From Liquidambar formosana (lineage: Eukaryota; Streptophyta; Magnoliopsida; Saxifragales; Altingiaceae), in NCBI GenBank assembly GCA_039720395.1, contig CM077833.1, forward strand, positions 2,998,797 through 3,062,796: a stretch of 64,000 nucleotides of DNA, read 5' to 3'. This document shows positions 44,657-56,712 of the stretch, piece after piece. Made by a program: the position numbers and the translations under genes. How positions within the stretch are numbered: position 1 is the stretch's first letter; each line of letters opens with the position of its first letter. The notes beneath the pieces are model-generated. The model saw nothing but the letters and a program-made list of their open reading frames with translations, was not told the DNA's origin and searched no databases.

Positions 44657-45497
44657 TAGGGCTACAAATGAGTTGAGCCGCTCATTAACAGCTCTCGAGA
44701 AAGCTCGTTAAGGGCTCGACTCGAGCTCGATCAATTATAAACCAGCTAAGCTCAAGCTTGAATTCTAGGCTCGTTTAGTAAACAAGCCGAGCTTGAGCAT
44801 ACCAAAGTTCAGCTCGTTTAGGCTCGTGAACAAGCTCGTTAAGAGCTCGATGAGAAGCTTGTTTAAGGGCTTGATAAGAAGCTCATTAAAGGGCTCGTGA
44901 GTGGGGGCATAATTGTCCCACTATACATTTTGGCATGAAATGAAAGAGATACTCATTCCCTAATAGTAGATTCGTGATGCTTTTACTTATCCTATTAGAG
45001 TTTTAGCGTGAAAGAGATACCTCTTTTGTGGGATCCAATAGAAGTATGATAGCACGATGACTAATTTGAAGCGTATATGGGTGTTATGATGTTCTCCAAG
45101 CCTCCAACCAATAACTTTTTTTTTTTTTTTTTTAAAATTTAAAGTTTATTGTAGCTCTTTATTTAATAGTACTAAAAATAATTACGACCTTATGGGGTTT
45201 TTATTTTGGGTTCTTTATGGTTTATACTTGGATGATGTTTTTTTATTGTTGATTTATTAGTTAATGCTTGGGATGGTAATTATAAACCACTTATCTCCAA
45301 AAGAAAAAAGGAAAAAAAAAAAATTCCCAAACAAGCCAAGCTTGAGCTCGGCTCGAGCTCAAATATTTTTTAACAAGCCGAGCTCAAGCTTGAAATTTAG
45401 GGTCATTAAAAAGTTCGGCTCATTTACTAATGAACAAGTCTTTTAACGAGCCAAGCCTGAGCACTCCAAAGCTCGGCCCAGCTCGTTTGCAGTCCTA
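44657..45497. mobile_element. hAT element with GAGCTCGGCTCG subterminal repeats, 841 bp
   Basis: Left end TAGGGCTACAAATGAGTTGA; right end reversed TAGGACTGCAAACGAGCTGG, the typical plant hAT terminus TAGGGGTGCAAACGAGC. Flanks TGTGTGGG and TGTGCGAG match in 6 of 8. Both arms are full of GAGCTCG/AAGCTCG repeats. No transposase. It ends 377 bp upstream of the PPR start codon. Confidence 0.7.
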
Positions 45498-45874
45498 TGT
45501 GCGAGCGCTCGTGTCATTAACTGATGACTATGATCGAACAGGATACACCGGGATATCCGCACATGATCAGCCCTCCAATCATTCATTTTTTAGATTAATG
45601 GGATAAATGTACTAAGTGATAAGTGGTAACCAAAATCAAACTAAGAAGTGTAAAAATAACTGTCAACATGCTTCAAAATATGAGAAAATTAATGATATAC
45701 ATGGTGTACGCTATGAAAACTAGTTTCACCTCCCAAAAAAAAAAAAAAAACAAAAAAGGGCTAGTTTCACTTGAAGCCATTCCATTCCCCCTACCCCTCG
45801 TTTTTCCTTTTCCCCATATCAACTCCCCTCTCTCTCTCTCTAACCAGGCTCGACACCCTCCTAGTTCTCAGTCA
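45498..45874 (+). promoter_or_regulatory. Upstream region of the PPR gene
   Basis: A 377-bp stretch between the hAT element and the chosen start. It holds a 16-nt A run (45737-45752) and a CT microsatellite (45828-45841) that is probably in the 5' UTR. No clear TATA box was seen, so promoter elements are not defined. Confidence 0.35.
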
Positions 45875-47920
45875 ATGCAACTTGGCCTACGCAAACCCAC
45901 TAAACCGTCGAAACCAGAATCCAAAGTTCTTCTTTGGTCTACTGTCTCCCTCATTCACTCTCTTATTCACCACACTGAAACACCACCACCACCACCACCA
46001 CCACCCAAATGTACTCCAATGTCCTCTCAAAACCAAACCCTACGTACCCTCTTACAACCACTAATGCAAGACCCACCCCACCTCTCATCTTACGCCTACG
46101 CACCGATATTCCAGTTGTTGACTGGCCACAACTTCTCGAAATTAGGCCAACAAATCCATGCCCACATGGCCCTCCGCGGCATCGAACCCAATTCGTTCGT
46201 CGGCGCGAAAATGGTCGCAATGTATGCAAGTTCAGGCGATCTTGACTCCGCTATAGTTTTATTTGATCGAATTATTAACCCATCGTCGCTTTTGTTCAAT
46301 TCGATAATTCGGGCTTATACCCGGTATGGGTTTGCCGAAAAGACGATTGGATCATATATTAGAATGCATCGTTTGGGACTTCGGGCAGATAATTTTACAT
46401 TCCCTTTTGTTCTGAAGTCTTGCGTGCACTTATCAAGCCGTTGGATGGGTAAATGTGTTCATGGGCAGAGTCTGAGAATTGGGTTGGAGTTCGATTTGTA
46501 TGTTGGGACTTCGATGATTGATATGTATGTGAAATGCGGTGATATAAGTGATGCCCATAAGTTGTTTGATATAATGCCTGCTAGAGATGTTTCATCTTGG
46601 AATGCATTGATTGCAGGTTACATGAAAGATGGGGAGGTTAATGTTGCTGTGGATTTGTTTGAAAGAATGCCAAATAGAAATATTGTTTCTTGGACTGCTA
46701 TGATATCGGGATACACCCAGAATGGGCTTGCGGAACAGGCATTAGATTTGTTCGATGAGATGTTGCAAGAGGGTTCGGAGGTTAAGCCCAATTGGGTAAC
46801 TGTTATGAGTGTCCTCCCTGCGTGTGCCCATTCAGCTGCACTTGAACGTGGCAGAAGCATTCATAATTTTGCCAGTAGGATTGGTTTGAACTCGAATTCT
46901 TCTGTGCAGACAGCGCTTGTTGCAATGTATGCTAAATGTGGGAGTCTAGTTGATGCCCATCACTGTTTTGAGAGAATACATCATAATGAGAAGAGTTTGA
47001 TTGCTTGGAATACTATGATAACTGCTTATGCGTCTCATGGATGTGGAATGGAATCTGTGTTGACTTTTGAGGATATGATAAGAGCTGGGATTCAACCAGA
47101 TGGCATCACTTTCTTGGGTTTGTTATCAGGATGTAGCCATTCTGGTCTTGTTGATGTTGGCTTAAAGTACTTCCATTGTATGAGTGTGGTGTACTCCGTG
47201 GAACCAAGAGTTGAACATTATGCTTGTGTTGTAGATCTTCTGGGCCGTGCTGGGCGATTGGTTGAAGCTATGGAGCTTATCGATCAAATGCCAATGCAAG
47301 CAGGACCTAGCATTTGGGGTGCGTTGTTAGCAGCTTGTCGGAACCACCGGAATTTAGAGTTTGCAGAGATGGCAGCTAAAAAGTTGTTTGTTTTAGAACC
47401 AGACAACAGTGGAAATTATGTCCTGCTTTCCAATATGTATGCTGAAGTAGGGATGTGGGAGGAGGTGAACAATCTAAGAGCTATTCTAAAAAGTCAAGGC
47501 ATGAAGAAGAGTCCTGGAGGCAGTTGGATCGAGGTCAATGGGAAAGCCCATTTGTTTCTTGGAGGAGATACATCTCATCCACAGGCAAAGGAAATTTACA
47601 TGTTGTTGGAGGCATTGCCTGAGAAGATTAAAGCGGCTGGTTACATACCAGATACTAGTTTTGTGTTGCATGATGTCAGTGAAGAGGAGAAAGAATATAA
47701 CCTCACGACCCACAGTGAGAAGCTGGCAATTGCTTTTGGGCTTCTCAACACGAGCCCTGGAGTAGTTCTCCGAGTGACAAAGAACCTCCGTATCTGCGTA
47801 GATTGTCACACGGCTACCAAGTTCATTTCTAAAATCTATGGGCGGGAGATAATTGTTAGAGATGTGAACCGGTTCCATCACTTCAAAGATGGATCTTGTT
47901 CTTGTAGAGATTATTGGTGA
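45875..47920 (+). CDS. PPR protein, PLS class with E and DYW domains
   Basis: Intronless, 681 residues. PLS-type PPR repeats occupy about residues 50-545 (for example FVGAKMVAMYASSGDLDSA, YVGTSMIDMYVKCGDIS, VSSWNALIAGYMKDGE). An E domain with the PG box PGGSWIEV follows from residue 547, then a complete DYW domain. The deaminase zinc site is visible: HSE at 613-615, CVDCH at 641-645, and the C-terminus CSCRDYW. Such proteins bind organellar transcripts and edit specific cytidines to uridines. The N-terminus has basic residues but no clear transit peptide; an eight-proline run comes from a CAC repeat. The frame stays open upstream to 45623, but that part is low-complexity lysine-rich sequence beside a hAT element, so the ATG at 45875 is preferred. 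The next Met is at 46019. Target site unknown. Confidence 0.9.
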   Translation: MQLGLRKPTKPSKPESKVLLWSTVSLIHSLIHHTETPPPPPPPPKCTPMSSQNQTLRTLLQPLMQDPPHLSSYAYAPIFQLLTGHNFSKLGQQIHAHMALRGIEPNSFVGAKMVAMYASSGDLDSAIVLFDRIINPSSLLFNSIIRAYTRYGFAEKTIGSYIRMHRLGLRADNFTFPFVLKSCVHLSSRWMGKCVHGQSLRIGLEFDLYVGTSMIDMYVKCGDISDAHKLFDIMPARDVSSWNALIAGYMKDGEVNVAVDLFERMPNRNIVSWTAMISGYTQNGLAEQALDLFDEMLQEGSEVKPNWVTVMSVLPACAHSAALERGRSIHNFASRIGLNSNSSVQTALVAMYAKCGSLVDAHHCFERIHHNEKSLIAWNTMITAYASHGCGMESVLTFEDMIRAGIQPDGITFLGLLSGCSHSGLVDVGLKYFHCMSVVYSVEPRVEHYACVVDLLGRAGRLVEAMELIDQMPMQAGPSIWGALLAACRNHRNLEFAEMAAKKLFVLEPDNSGNYVLLSNMYAEVGMWEEVNNLRAILKSQGMKKSPGGSWIEVNGKAHLFLGGDTSHPQAKEIYMLLEALPEKIKAAGYIPDTSFVLHDVSEEEKEYNLTTHSEKLAIAFGLLNTSPGVVLRVTKNLRICVDCHTATKFISKIYGREIIVRDVNRFHHFKDGSCSCRDYW

Positions 47921-48899
47921 TTAGCAAATGGGGATGCTATTTTCGAAGTGGAATATATTAATGGCATTGGGCTCTTAATTTCATATGCATCATTGTGTAT
48001 ATGGCGAGATGTTTGAATTATGTGAGGACATCTGTGGTCATTCAGCACCATGTGTAAACTAGCATGTCAGGTTTTGACCTCCATGATAAACTTTGGTCAC
48101 TTAGGCAACTGGAATTTGATTGTGGAAGTTCATGGGAGTTGTTGGAAGCCTAAAACCACAGCCTCAATTATGTTTGGAAAACTTGTACTTCGAATTGAAC
48201 TCTGTTCGCAGCAGAAGTGAAATCATTTATAGAGTTCTTTGGAAGTTCAGTTACACACTACACAAGTTCAAAAACCATGGTTTGACTGTTCGAAAGTTTT
48301 CTGGCATGTGTAACATCCCTTGGCTTTGCAAGTATTTCTCAGGTATTGAGAGTTCTTGGACACCATGAAGAGGCAACGGTAACCTTATACCAAGACTCAA
48401 TGGTAAAATTGATCATTTTGTTGCTTTTATGTTTTTTGCAGTGTTATCCCAAAGTACTGGTATGAGTGTTTAATTGCGGAGACCAAATATTTTTCTGGAT
48501 CCTACAACCTACATGGTACCGAAACAGTAGTAAGTATTAGTTTCCCTTCACTTAAAAAACCTAGTAAGTTCTTTCATTCTTTGTAGTGGGTTAGTAGATT
48601 TCTTTCACTTGAAAGACCTTATTAATGTTCTATGTCTTGGGCTGTGGTATTATCAGTTGATATCCTCAAAGGGATCAAAATATGAATTTTGGGACTAAAG
48701 TCTTTAGGCCAAGGCTCTAAACATCTTTGTACTCCGTAATACATTTTGATCGTTTGCATATACATAACTGTCCTCTTCGTCTTCTGTTTCCCTTTTTACT
48801 TTAGTGTTCTTAAAGCATTATTTATGATGAGAATAGATTTTAATACCGGCTGATATGGGTGCGGCCAGTGTTGCCAGGATTGCTTACCCCCCTTTGAAC
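47921..48899 (+). other. 3' flank of the PPR gene
   Basis: AT-rich with no ORF of note. The first several hundred bases probably include the 3' UTR. No other gene is seen. Confidence 0.4.
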
Positions 48900-49542
48900 C
48901 ATAGTTATCAAACCCGGATTGGACATCAACCCGGTGAGGAGGCCGGGTCACTGCGTCACCAGTTCAACTGATGGGTCGTCGGTTGAACCGGTATTATCAA
49001 TTAAATATTACTTTAAATATATTTAGTTGACTCTTATTTGCTTTGTACTTTTAAACTTTTATATAGAAAACAGTTCAGAATAAAGCACAAGCCAAAGACG
49101 TGGCCTAGTGTTAAGTGCTTTCTTTGTTACTAGATGTCGGCGCACACGCGTTCAAAAAAACTCTCATCTCTGTTGTTAGAGAGCAGATATAGTTTTGAGA
49201 GTCCCTAAGAAAGTGGAGGGAGTTTTTTTTGTACTTTAGTTTGTATATCCAACAAAAAGTGCAACCTCTTTCTATAATAGTATAGGTTTGGTATGTTGTA
49301 CGAGTTCCTATGCACGTAGTAAGTGTTTTTTAGAATACATAGTTCCACTACGCATAGGGGACTGGTTTAACCATCCCGATTTGCAGTGGTTTTCACGATT
49401 TTTTCACCGGTTTAACTGGTTAACCTGGTTCATATCGGTTCACTTGCAGAAACGATTCAATTATAAAATCGGACCGGATAAGTGTCCGGTTCGCTGGTTT
49501 ACCAATCCGATTGGCCGGTCCAGTCCAGGTTTAAAAACTATG
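48900..49542. mobile_element. DNA transposon with CATAGTT ends, 643 bp
   Basis: Left end CATAGTTATCAAACCCGGAT; right end reversed CATAGTTTTTAAACCTGGAC: long imperfect inverted repeats rich in AACCGG/CCGGTT. Flanks CTTTGAAC (48892-48899) and CTTCGAAC (49543-49550) match in 7 of 8. The AACCGG-rich arms would form hairpins. No transposase ORF; hAT-like by TSD length. Confidence 0.7.
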
Positions 49543-49550
49543 CTTCGAAC

Positions 49551-50359
49551 CACAATCTAGGGTCTCCGACATGAAATGCGATTCATTCATATCTTAGATA
49601 TCTATTTTTAGCGTTCTGGAATATAAAAGAAAGATTCTTACGAAAGATTATGAAAATTGAAACTTAAATTAAATTTGAATATTGAGTAATTTTGGAAATT
49701 GAATAATATATGGAATTTACTAACATTTGGGAATAATTTGAGAGTCTCATATAATTACTAATAATCCTAATTTGAGAATTAAAGTCTCTCGCTATCTCTC
49801 TCTCAATAAAGGGGGAAGACATAGATATACATACACAATAAGTAAAGCATTGTACCTGTATTATATAACCAAAGTTATAAGCAAGACTACCCCTAAAATA
49901 CCGCATAATAAGTAAAGCCCGTACTATTACTGTGTACCATGGACTAGAGCAAACCACGCTTTAGGTAAAATTGGGTGCGGCAAACATATATTCACATTGA
50001 TTGATACAAAAATTAATATGCACCAATATGTTAGAATTCCAAAAATTTTCACATTCTTGGTGCCATATGATATACCCCTGCCTTGGGTTCAATACGCTGC
50101 CATATTGTTGTATTTCTCAAAAAATTATTTTAATTTCTTACGCCAAAAATTATCCTTTTCATGCTTGTGTTATTATTGTATAACTTTGCGGATCAAAAGG
50201 AGCACATGCTAAAGGATGTTTTGACATGTAAATCCTTTGTGTGAAACTGGCTTGAGTTTTTATTTTTTATTTTTATTCTTTTCTTGTTCTAAAAAAGGGT
50301 TTGGGGTGGGTGGCAACCCTAACTGCCCAAGACAACTAATGGAAGATGGATATGCATTG
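49551..50359. other. AT-rich intergenic stretch, nothing recognised
   Basis: Small chance ORFs only. No repeat ends or RNA genes could be identified. Confidence 0.4.
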
Positions 50360-50978
50360 TGTTAGGGATTCTCAAGAAAATCATAAATAAAAATCATGAT
50401 AAAAAAATAATAATGAAACAATGTTAACGATAAAAGCGAAGTGGTGGGTTGAGGCACGGGTATCTTGCTTTCTTTAAGACGATTCATGCCTCTACAGAAG
50501 TTAGTCTGATGCAGTAGGTTTACTAGCACGTCATCCCTAGGATACAACAGTCCAGCCACTTATACCGTAGACTCAACGAATCTGCACTATTCGAAGAGTA
50601 AAAAGTTCCACAAAATACACCCTTTTTCTTCACCCGGATGGGATCATGTATATATGAAAAAATATGATGAATTAATAATATACACACATATAGCCAATAG
50701 GAGAAGATGAAGGGCATCATTCAGCCAACTTAGATGCAAAGACTCAATAACTCAAATGCAACGGTCGTCTACTCAATAGCTACCTTCTTTATACATACAC
50801 ATGTAAGTATATATAAATGCTACATCTTAACACTTGTAACATGCAACACCTGCTAAACGTTACAAATAGCAAAGAATTCATCTAATAATAATATTATATA
50901 ATGACACAAAATCAGTTACAAAATTAGTCAAAATAATAATATATTAAAATATATTATTTTTATTAAAATACTCTAACA
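50360..50978 (-). repeat. 3' LTR of the CATTG copia element
   Basis: 619 bp, direct repeat of 55546-56173. Adjacent purine tract at 50979-50993 on the minus strand. Confidence 0.8.
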
Positions 50979-51499
50979 ATCCCCCACTTATTTTAAGAAA
51001 ATAAAATACACACACATATCCGGTGAAAATAGACTATCATGCTTAATGAAGGTAGTGATGCCCTGAATCTTCACTTAGTGAGTCGGCAATTCCTGTACTA
51101 GAGCCAGTAGTGAATCAAGTCTTGAAGTATAACTGTTTTTGGGATACAAAAAATTGCGTTACACACATGACAATCTTGGTGTCAACTTGAGCCTTTTAAG
51201 CCAGCACGGTACGGCCCTGTGCTTAATCCCAGTTTCATGAGCGATCTAGAGAACAAGAATTCTCATAGGAAGCGGCCCCACCTCCACACTCACATACGTA
51301 AAATCCGTCAAGGATGCTTCTGTAACTATGACATTCCATTCATAAGAGCTACAGATTTTATTAAGAGATAATCTCATATTTATAACCGTTACAGAATTGA
51401 TGCACTTACACCATAGGGAGAGACCGAGAGAATAAACTCCAATTTGTGCATCTCACCATCAACCAACTCTATGATTCGTTTTTCCCTTTGAACCCAGTT

Positions 51500-51920
51500 C
51501 TTGGGATCTCCAGTCCCTGGGTTGGGTATCCTCATAGGCGGTTTATATTTTATTGGCTTTAATTGTCTCATCCTCTTCGATGTAATCCATATAATTTCTC
51601 TAGCTATAGCCTTTGATCATTGTCTCAATATAATTTCATAATATACCACATATCTGGATTTCCCATCATAATATTTATATGGGCTTTGCCAATTATGGCA
51701 GTAGTCTCACAAATATAATAAGACAAGCAGTAATAAATCTCACATATATATTTCAAATAATATTTCATAAAACCTGCTTCTTCACTGGCTAAGGCCAAAG
51801 CTATAAACTTTGCCTTTATGGTGGACTTTCCAAAACATAGTACGTTCTACCTCCCAATATAATCACATAGCCAGTGGTAAACACAAAAATCATCTCATCA
51901 GGAATTTCAATCATCATCAC
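51500..51920 (-). pseudogene. copia RNase H remnant
   Basis: On the minus strand, broken frames give GYVIILGG near 51865 and then KAKFIALALASEEAGF near 51800, parallel to the copia RNase H motif pair (G-Y-x-x-x-L-G-G, then the EAEYxAL region with its Glu lost here). IGKAHINIMMGNPD (near 51690) follows, as in the end of the domain. Several stops intervene. Confidence 0.5.
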
Positions 51921-52865
51921 TATACCTTCAAGTACAGTGGATATATCTAATATAATAAGTCATGTTAGTAGTCCAAAGAACTACTTAACTGTAACTTTCA
52001 AACCCCTACTATTTGTGGAATTAAAGGGGCATATCCTCATCTGTACTGTAGCTCTAAAAATAAGAGATCAACACATGATCAATATATCGAGAAAAATTCT
52101 ATAACTCAATATATATATATATATATTTATTTATTTTTATTTTTTTTGCATTAAAGTATGCGCCCATAGCTCAAAATATAAAAACTCCTTTGTGGGCCAA
52201 TTCATTTTGAACACATAAGATAAGAAAAATATTCACTTTTCCATATAAATGCATGTCTCCAAATGGTCCATAAAAATCATCCAAAATTAACACTTTTTAT
52301 AATTTTCTCCAGTAAAGCCTTAATCCCATCTAATTAGGATCGACTAAATAGTTATAGAAGGCTTAGTGAGAATTAAACCAAAAACATGCATTCTCACATT
52401 CAAGAATGCTACCATAATTCAAAATATAAATATTTATTTATCGGCCAATGCATTTACAAAAATGAGCCAGTACAATATTAGTATGCCTCAATTGATCAAT
52501 GAATAAATGCCCAAATGCTGGTAGATAATACGCGAACCACAAAACCCAAAACGGTAAAATCAACAAAATATGATTGACCGTATGGCATTAATACAAGATT
52601 GTAAATTTGTAACCAACTAAACATTATAATGTATAACATTAATTATCTATATCCAAAATACACCAGCCCAATTCAAATTTTATTTGAATAAACAAACCAA
52701 GTTATTAAAACATCCAACATGGCTCCTCAAGAAACCGTGATCTCCCTATAAATATCTCTAATCACGGGTGATAGGCTCACAAAGCATTTAATATTATAAT
52801 AATAATATTAATAGGTGACTATTTTTTTTTTTTTTTTTTAATGAAGATCTGGATTTTATAAATGA

Positions 52866-53612
52866 TCAAAAAGTGAGATCAGCAAGAAAAAGAGCCCTAA
52901 CACATGCAGGGACATCTTCCATCCAAACACTTAAATCCTCAAGAAATCTAGCATGTCTAGCAAGCCCATGAGCCACCATGTTTCCATCACGCTGAATGTG
53001 GGAGAAAGACACATCACTAAAAAATTGAGCCGCATCGTGTAAGATATCCTCAACAATAAGCCCCAACGGAGACAGCAATTCTACCGAAGTAGCAAGAGCC
53101 TGTACTACCTCCAAATTATCTCCTTCCACTGTCACAGATTGCAACCCCAAGTCATGCGCCAGCTCCACTGCAAAGCGAAAAGCCATCGCCTCTACCAAGG
53201 TAGCCGAGAAAGAGCCATCCAAACGCTTAGAGGCTGCAGCGATAGGTTGACCCTCCCAATCCCTGATTATCACCCCAAATCCTACGCAATGGTGATCCGC
53301 AAAGATAGCCCCATCGACATTAATCTTGTAAGTACCCCGGCACGGCGGTTGCCACCTAGCTCGAGGAAGAGGAACAGAGCTTCCCTGACCAGCAGCCGCT
53401 GCACAGAAATCTGTCCAAATTGAGGCTGCCTTATTCACAACTACGGTAGGCTCATCCCTAATACCCTCAAACACAAAACGATTCCGCCCATTCCATAACG
53501 CCCACATTGTCATCAGAATAAGGGGAAGCACTCCCTTGTCCGAGACTTGTGCAATTGCAGCCAACCATTCACTAAAATCTAAATACGAAGCATTGTCATC
53601 CCAACAACCCAA
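52866..53612 (-). pseudogene. LINE ORF2, RNase H domain
   Basis: 248 residues of uninterrupted reading containing a full plant RVT_3 RNase H. Catalytic acidic residues are visible as YKINVDGAIF, LVEAMAFRFAVELA, VEGDNLEVVQAL and the late NMVAHGLARHA segment. It follows the zf-RVT part after a frameshift near 53615. Low decay suggests a fairly recent insertion. Confidence 0.8.
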
Positions 53613-53621
53613 CCCACTACT

Positions 53622-54742
53622 TCACCACGTCAAACAAGCAACCGGGCAGACTTTGAGCACGTGAATGATAGTCTCCTCATCTTGCCTGCACATGGGGCAT
53701 ATAAGATCAACAGAGATGTGGCGTCTAGTAAGAGAAACTATTGTCGGAAGGATGCCTTTGACAGCACGCCACACAAAGTGTTTTACCTTATTGGGCACAG
53801 GTTGGGACCAAACGAACGCACCCACAGCATTTCCATCACCGGAAGAACCTTCCCCTGTTATGTCACTACGCTGTCTCCGCAAGGTGTCCATCTCCATCAA
53901 ATAGGCACTTCGGACCGTAAAAAAGCCTTTTGGGTGGTAGTGCCACATCGGCCGATCATCGGGCAGTCTATTGCTGAGTGGGATTTGGCAAATTATAGCC
54001 GCTTCATGAGGCAAAAAAATACTATTCACCAAGGACTTCCGCCATTCCTTCTTCTCAGCATCAATTAGATCACTCACAAGTGCCCCCTCATTAAGGATTT
54101 GTCTAGGTGAAGTCACCTTAAAGGATGTAGGAGTGGGTAGCCACTTTTCCTTCCAAATATCCACTGACTTACCGTTCCCAATCCGCCACCGAACTCCTCT
54201 TCCCAACGTCTCCTTAGCCCCCCAGATGCTTCGCCAAGAAAAACTAGGGAGAGATCCGAGACTAGAAGAAAGGAAGCTACAATGAGGAAAATACCTTGCC
54301 TTAAGCAATCGAGCTACAAGTGATTGCTCATTAGTAAGAAGCCGCCAGGCTTGCTTGGCGAGCAAAGCATTATTGAAAATGTTAAAATCACGAAAGCCTA
54401 AGCCACCATCTTTTTTAGAGTAACATAGAAGGTCCCATCGCATCCAATGAATTTTCCTTTCATTGGCCTTTTGCCCCCACCAAAATTACTGATCATGGCC
54501 TTCATTTCTTCACAAAGAGATAGAGGGAGTTTGAAACAACTCATCGCATAGGTGGGAATGGCCTGTGCTACAGCCTTAATTAAAACTTCCTTTCCTGCCC
54601 TTGATAAAAGCTTTTCTTTCCAACCCTGTAACTTCTTCCATACCCGTTCCTTTAGGATCCCAAAGACTTCCCTCTTGGACTTGCCAATGAGTGTAGGGAG
54701 GCCCAAGTACTTACCATGAGATCCTTCCTGAGAAATACGCAA
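53622..54742 (-). pseudogene. LINE ORF2, RT C-terminus and zf-RVT domain
   Basis: From 54742: KYLGLPTLIGKSKREVF and GWKEKLLSRAGKEVLIKAVAQ, the usual segment after the reverse-transcriptase catalytic core. After a frameshift near 54400-54443: GGLGFRDFNIFNNALLAKQAWRLL, WSQPVPNKVKHFVWRAVKGILPT and a CPMC...HVLKVCP zinc-binding motif (zf-RVT). The catalytic YxDD core lies 5' of the truncation and is missing. Confidence 0.8.
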
Positions 54743-55545
54743 GATACTGTGCAGAGTGGCCTTCTTGTCACTAGCAGTATTAATAGGTGACTATTGGCAT
54801 AATATAAAAATTATAACCACCTGATGATATTATGATAGTGTAACGTAACATATGTTAATATTGTATTAACCACTATAATGGCTCTAAGACCAAAACCTTA
54901 TCAGCCACTATGCTCACCTTCAGTGGCTATAAAAAATAAATTAACATAGTAATGATTTCATATCAACCACAATACTCATGAATTGCAAAAGTATTATAAA
55001 CTCTACCAATATTGAGTACATATCTCATGTATGTTCAACCATATATTATCATCATATAGAATTTAAGACACATACCCCACAAATGCACATGTTATATAGA
55101 CGCAGATAGAGAGAGATCTATAACATGTTCTCAACTCCTTTCAAGAGTAATATATGTTGGAAATAAAAAATATTCTAAATAATATGAGAAATGAATACCA
55201 ATTCACAGGCAATAATATGAATCTTAGCCACTCACTAAACAAAATATAAAAGATTCATTTTGCATGTATAAATATATTTTTTTCCTTCAAAAGTTTCCTT
55301 GTTCTATGAATTGAAAAGTGGTACAGATTCCATTCAATAAGGTTCCTCGGTTCTTGGATATCTCTACCCTAAATCTTTAAAGATACTAATTACATTTGGC
55401 ATTCTAGAATTACCAAGAAATTTTTTTAATTTCAGCATAATTTAAAACAAGCAATCAAATTCTTAATATCCTAGGATTCTTAGAAATAAGAACTCATGCG
55501 ACCTTTGGTAACATTATTTCTTTCTATGTAGAATCGTCTTAAAAT

Positions 55546-56173
55546 TGTTGGGAATTCTCAAGAAAATCATAAATAAAAGTCATGATAAAAAATAATAATG
55601 AAACAATGTTACAGATAAAAGCAAAGTGGTGGGTTGAGGCATGGGTATCTCAATCGCCTTTTTTAAGACGATTCATGCCTTTGTAGAAGCTAGTTCGATG
55701 CAGTAGGTTCACTAGCACATCGTCCTCAGGATACAACAGTCAACCACTTACACTGTAGACTTAATGAATCTGCAGTATTCAAAAAGTAAAAAGCTCCACA
55801 AAATATACCCTTTTTCTTCACCCGTATGAGATCATGTATATATGAAAAAATATGATGAATTAATAATATACACACATATAGCCAATAAGAGAAGATGGAG
55901 AGCATCATTCGGCCAACTCAGATGCATAGACTCAATAACTCCAATGCTCAACCGTAGTCTACTCAATAGCCACCTTGTTTATACATACACAAGTAAGTAT
56001 ATATAAATGTTACATCTAATGTCTACACTTGTAACATGCAACACCTGCTAAACGTTACAAATAGCAAAGATTTCATCTAATAATAATATTATATAATGAC
56101 ACAAAATCAGTTACAAAATCAGTCAAAATAATAATATATTAAAATATATTATTTTTATTAAAATACTCCAACA
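55546..56173 (-). repeat. 5' LTR of the CATTG copia element
   Basis: 628 bp, direct repeat of 50360-50978; followed by TSD CATTG. Confidence 0.8.
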
Positions 56174-56373
56174 CATTGCCTCACAAGTGGAAATTCAAGG
56201 GCTCGAACCATACAAAACAAAAAGGTATATATGTTAGTCCAAGCTGACAAGCTCGGCCTCTACACGTGATGAAATTGAGTTATTTGCATGGGGAGGTTGG
56301 CAGTTTTGCCTATAGCTGGCACTGTACGTTTTTCCTTTTTGGGACTCTTACAGTTAACAACTCGGGCACCTTT

Positions 56374-56560
56374 TTTTTAAAAAAAAAAAAAAAAGATAAA
56401 ATGAAAGAAATTCATTCAATATATAAGAAGGCATCTAATACACAGCAGTCAGATGACAAGATAGGACCTTACCTAAACACGGAACGACAAACAACAGGTC
56501 TTGCCATAACCAAGAACAGGAAACTACTAGGAGAACAGTAAGCAACGAAAGAACAGCTAC
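56374..56560 (-). mobile_element. Possible LINE 3'-end fragment
   Basis: A long A run on the + strand (56379-56394) borders gaaattcattcaatatataag. Reversed, this resembles the end of some plant LINEs, but the A run is on the wrong side for a minus-strand tail. Weak. Confidence 0.2.
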
Positions 56561-56712
56561 ATTATAAGGACAAAAACTCAAGTTACTAATGATTTAATAA
56601 CTAATTTAATTAATTTTCTATCTAATCATATTTCATATTCCTTTTTTGTTTGCAGTCAATTTCTAGAAGAGGGAGGATATTGTCACCACATAAAGTACTC
56701 TATTTAGCCCTT

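Larger units (their letters stand above)
52824..54777 (-). mobile_element. 5'-truncated LINE (non-LTR retrotransposon), 18-bp TSD
   Basis: TATTAATAGGTGACTATT occurs at 52806-52823 and 54778-54795, a perfect 18-bp TSD. Next to the left copy is a T run, the poly-A tail of a minus-strand insertion. The 1.95-kb body covers the C-terminal part of ORF2: end of the reverse transcriptase, zinc-knuckle-like region (zf-RVT) and RNase H. It is inserted in the interior of the 50360-56173 copia element. 5' truncation is normal for LINE integration. Confidence 0.9.
50360..56173 (-). mobile_element. Ty1/copia retrotransposon, decayed, TSD CATTG
   Basis: LTRs 50360-50978 and 55546-56173 (both begin TGTT and end CTCYAACA) are clearly homologous. 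CATTG flanks both sides (50355-50359, 56174-56178), a perfect 5-bp TSD. A purine tract (AAATAAGTGGGGGAT on the minus strand) sits inside the left LTR, so that is the 3' LTR and the element is on the minus strand. The interior, without the LINE insertion at 52824-54777, is about 2.6 kb and has no intact gag or pol; only an RNase H remnant is readable. No convincing tRNA primer site was found beside the 5' LTR. Confidence 0.8.

Noticed and set aside
45623..45874. In-frame upstream extension of the PPR protein
   Set aside because: Lysine-rich low-complexity sequence from an A run next to a hAT element; not like a PPR N-terminus or transit peptide.
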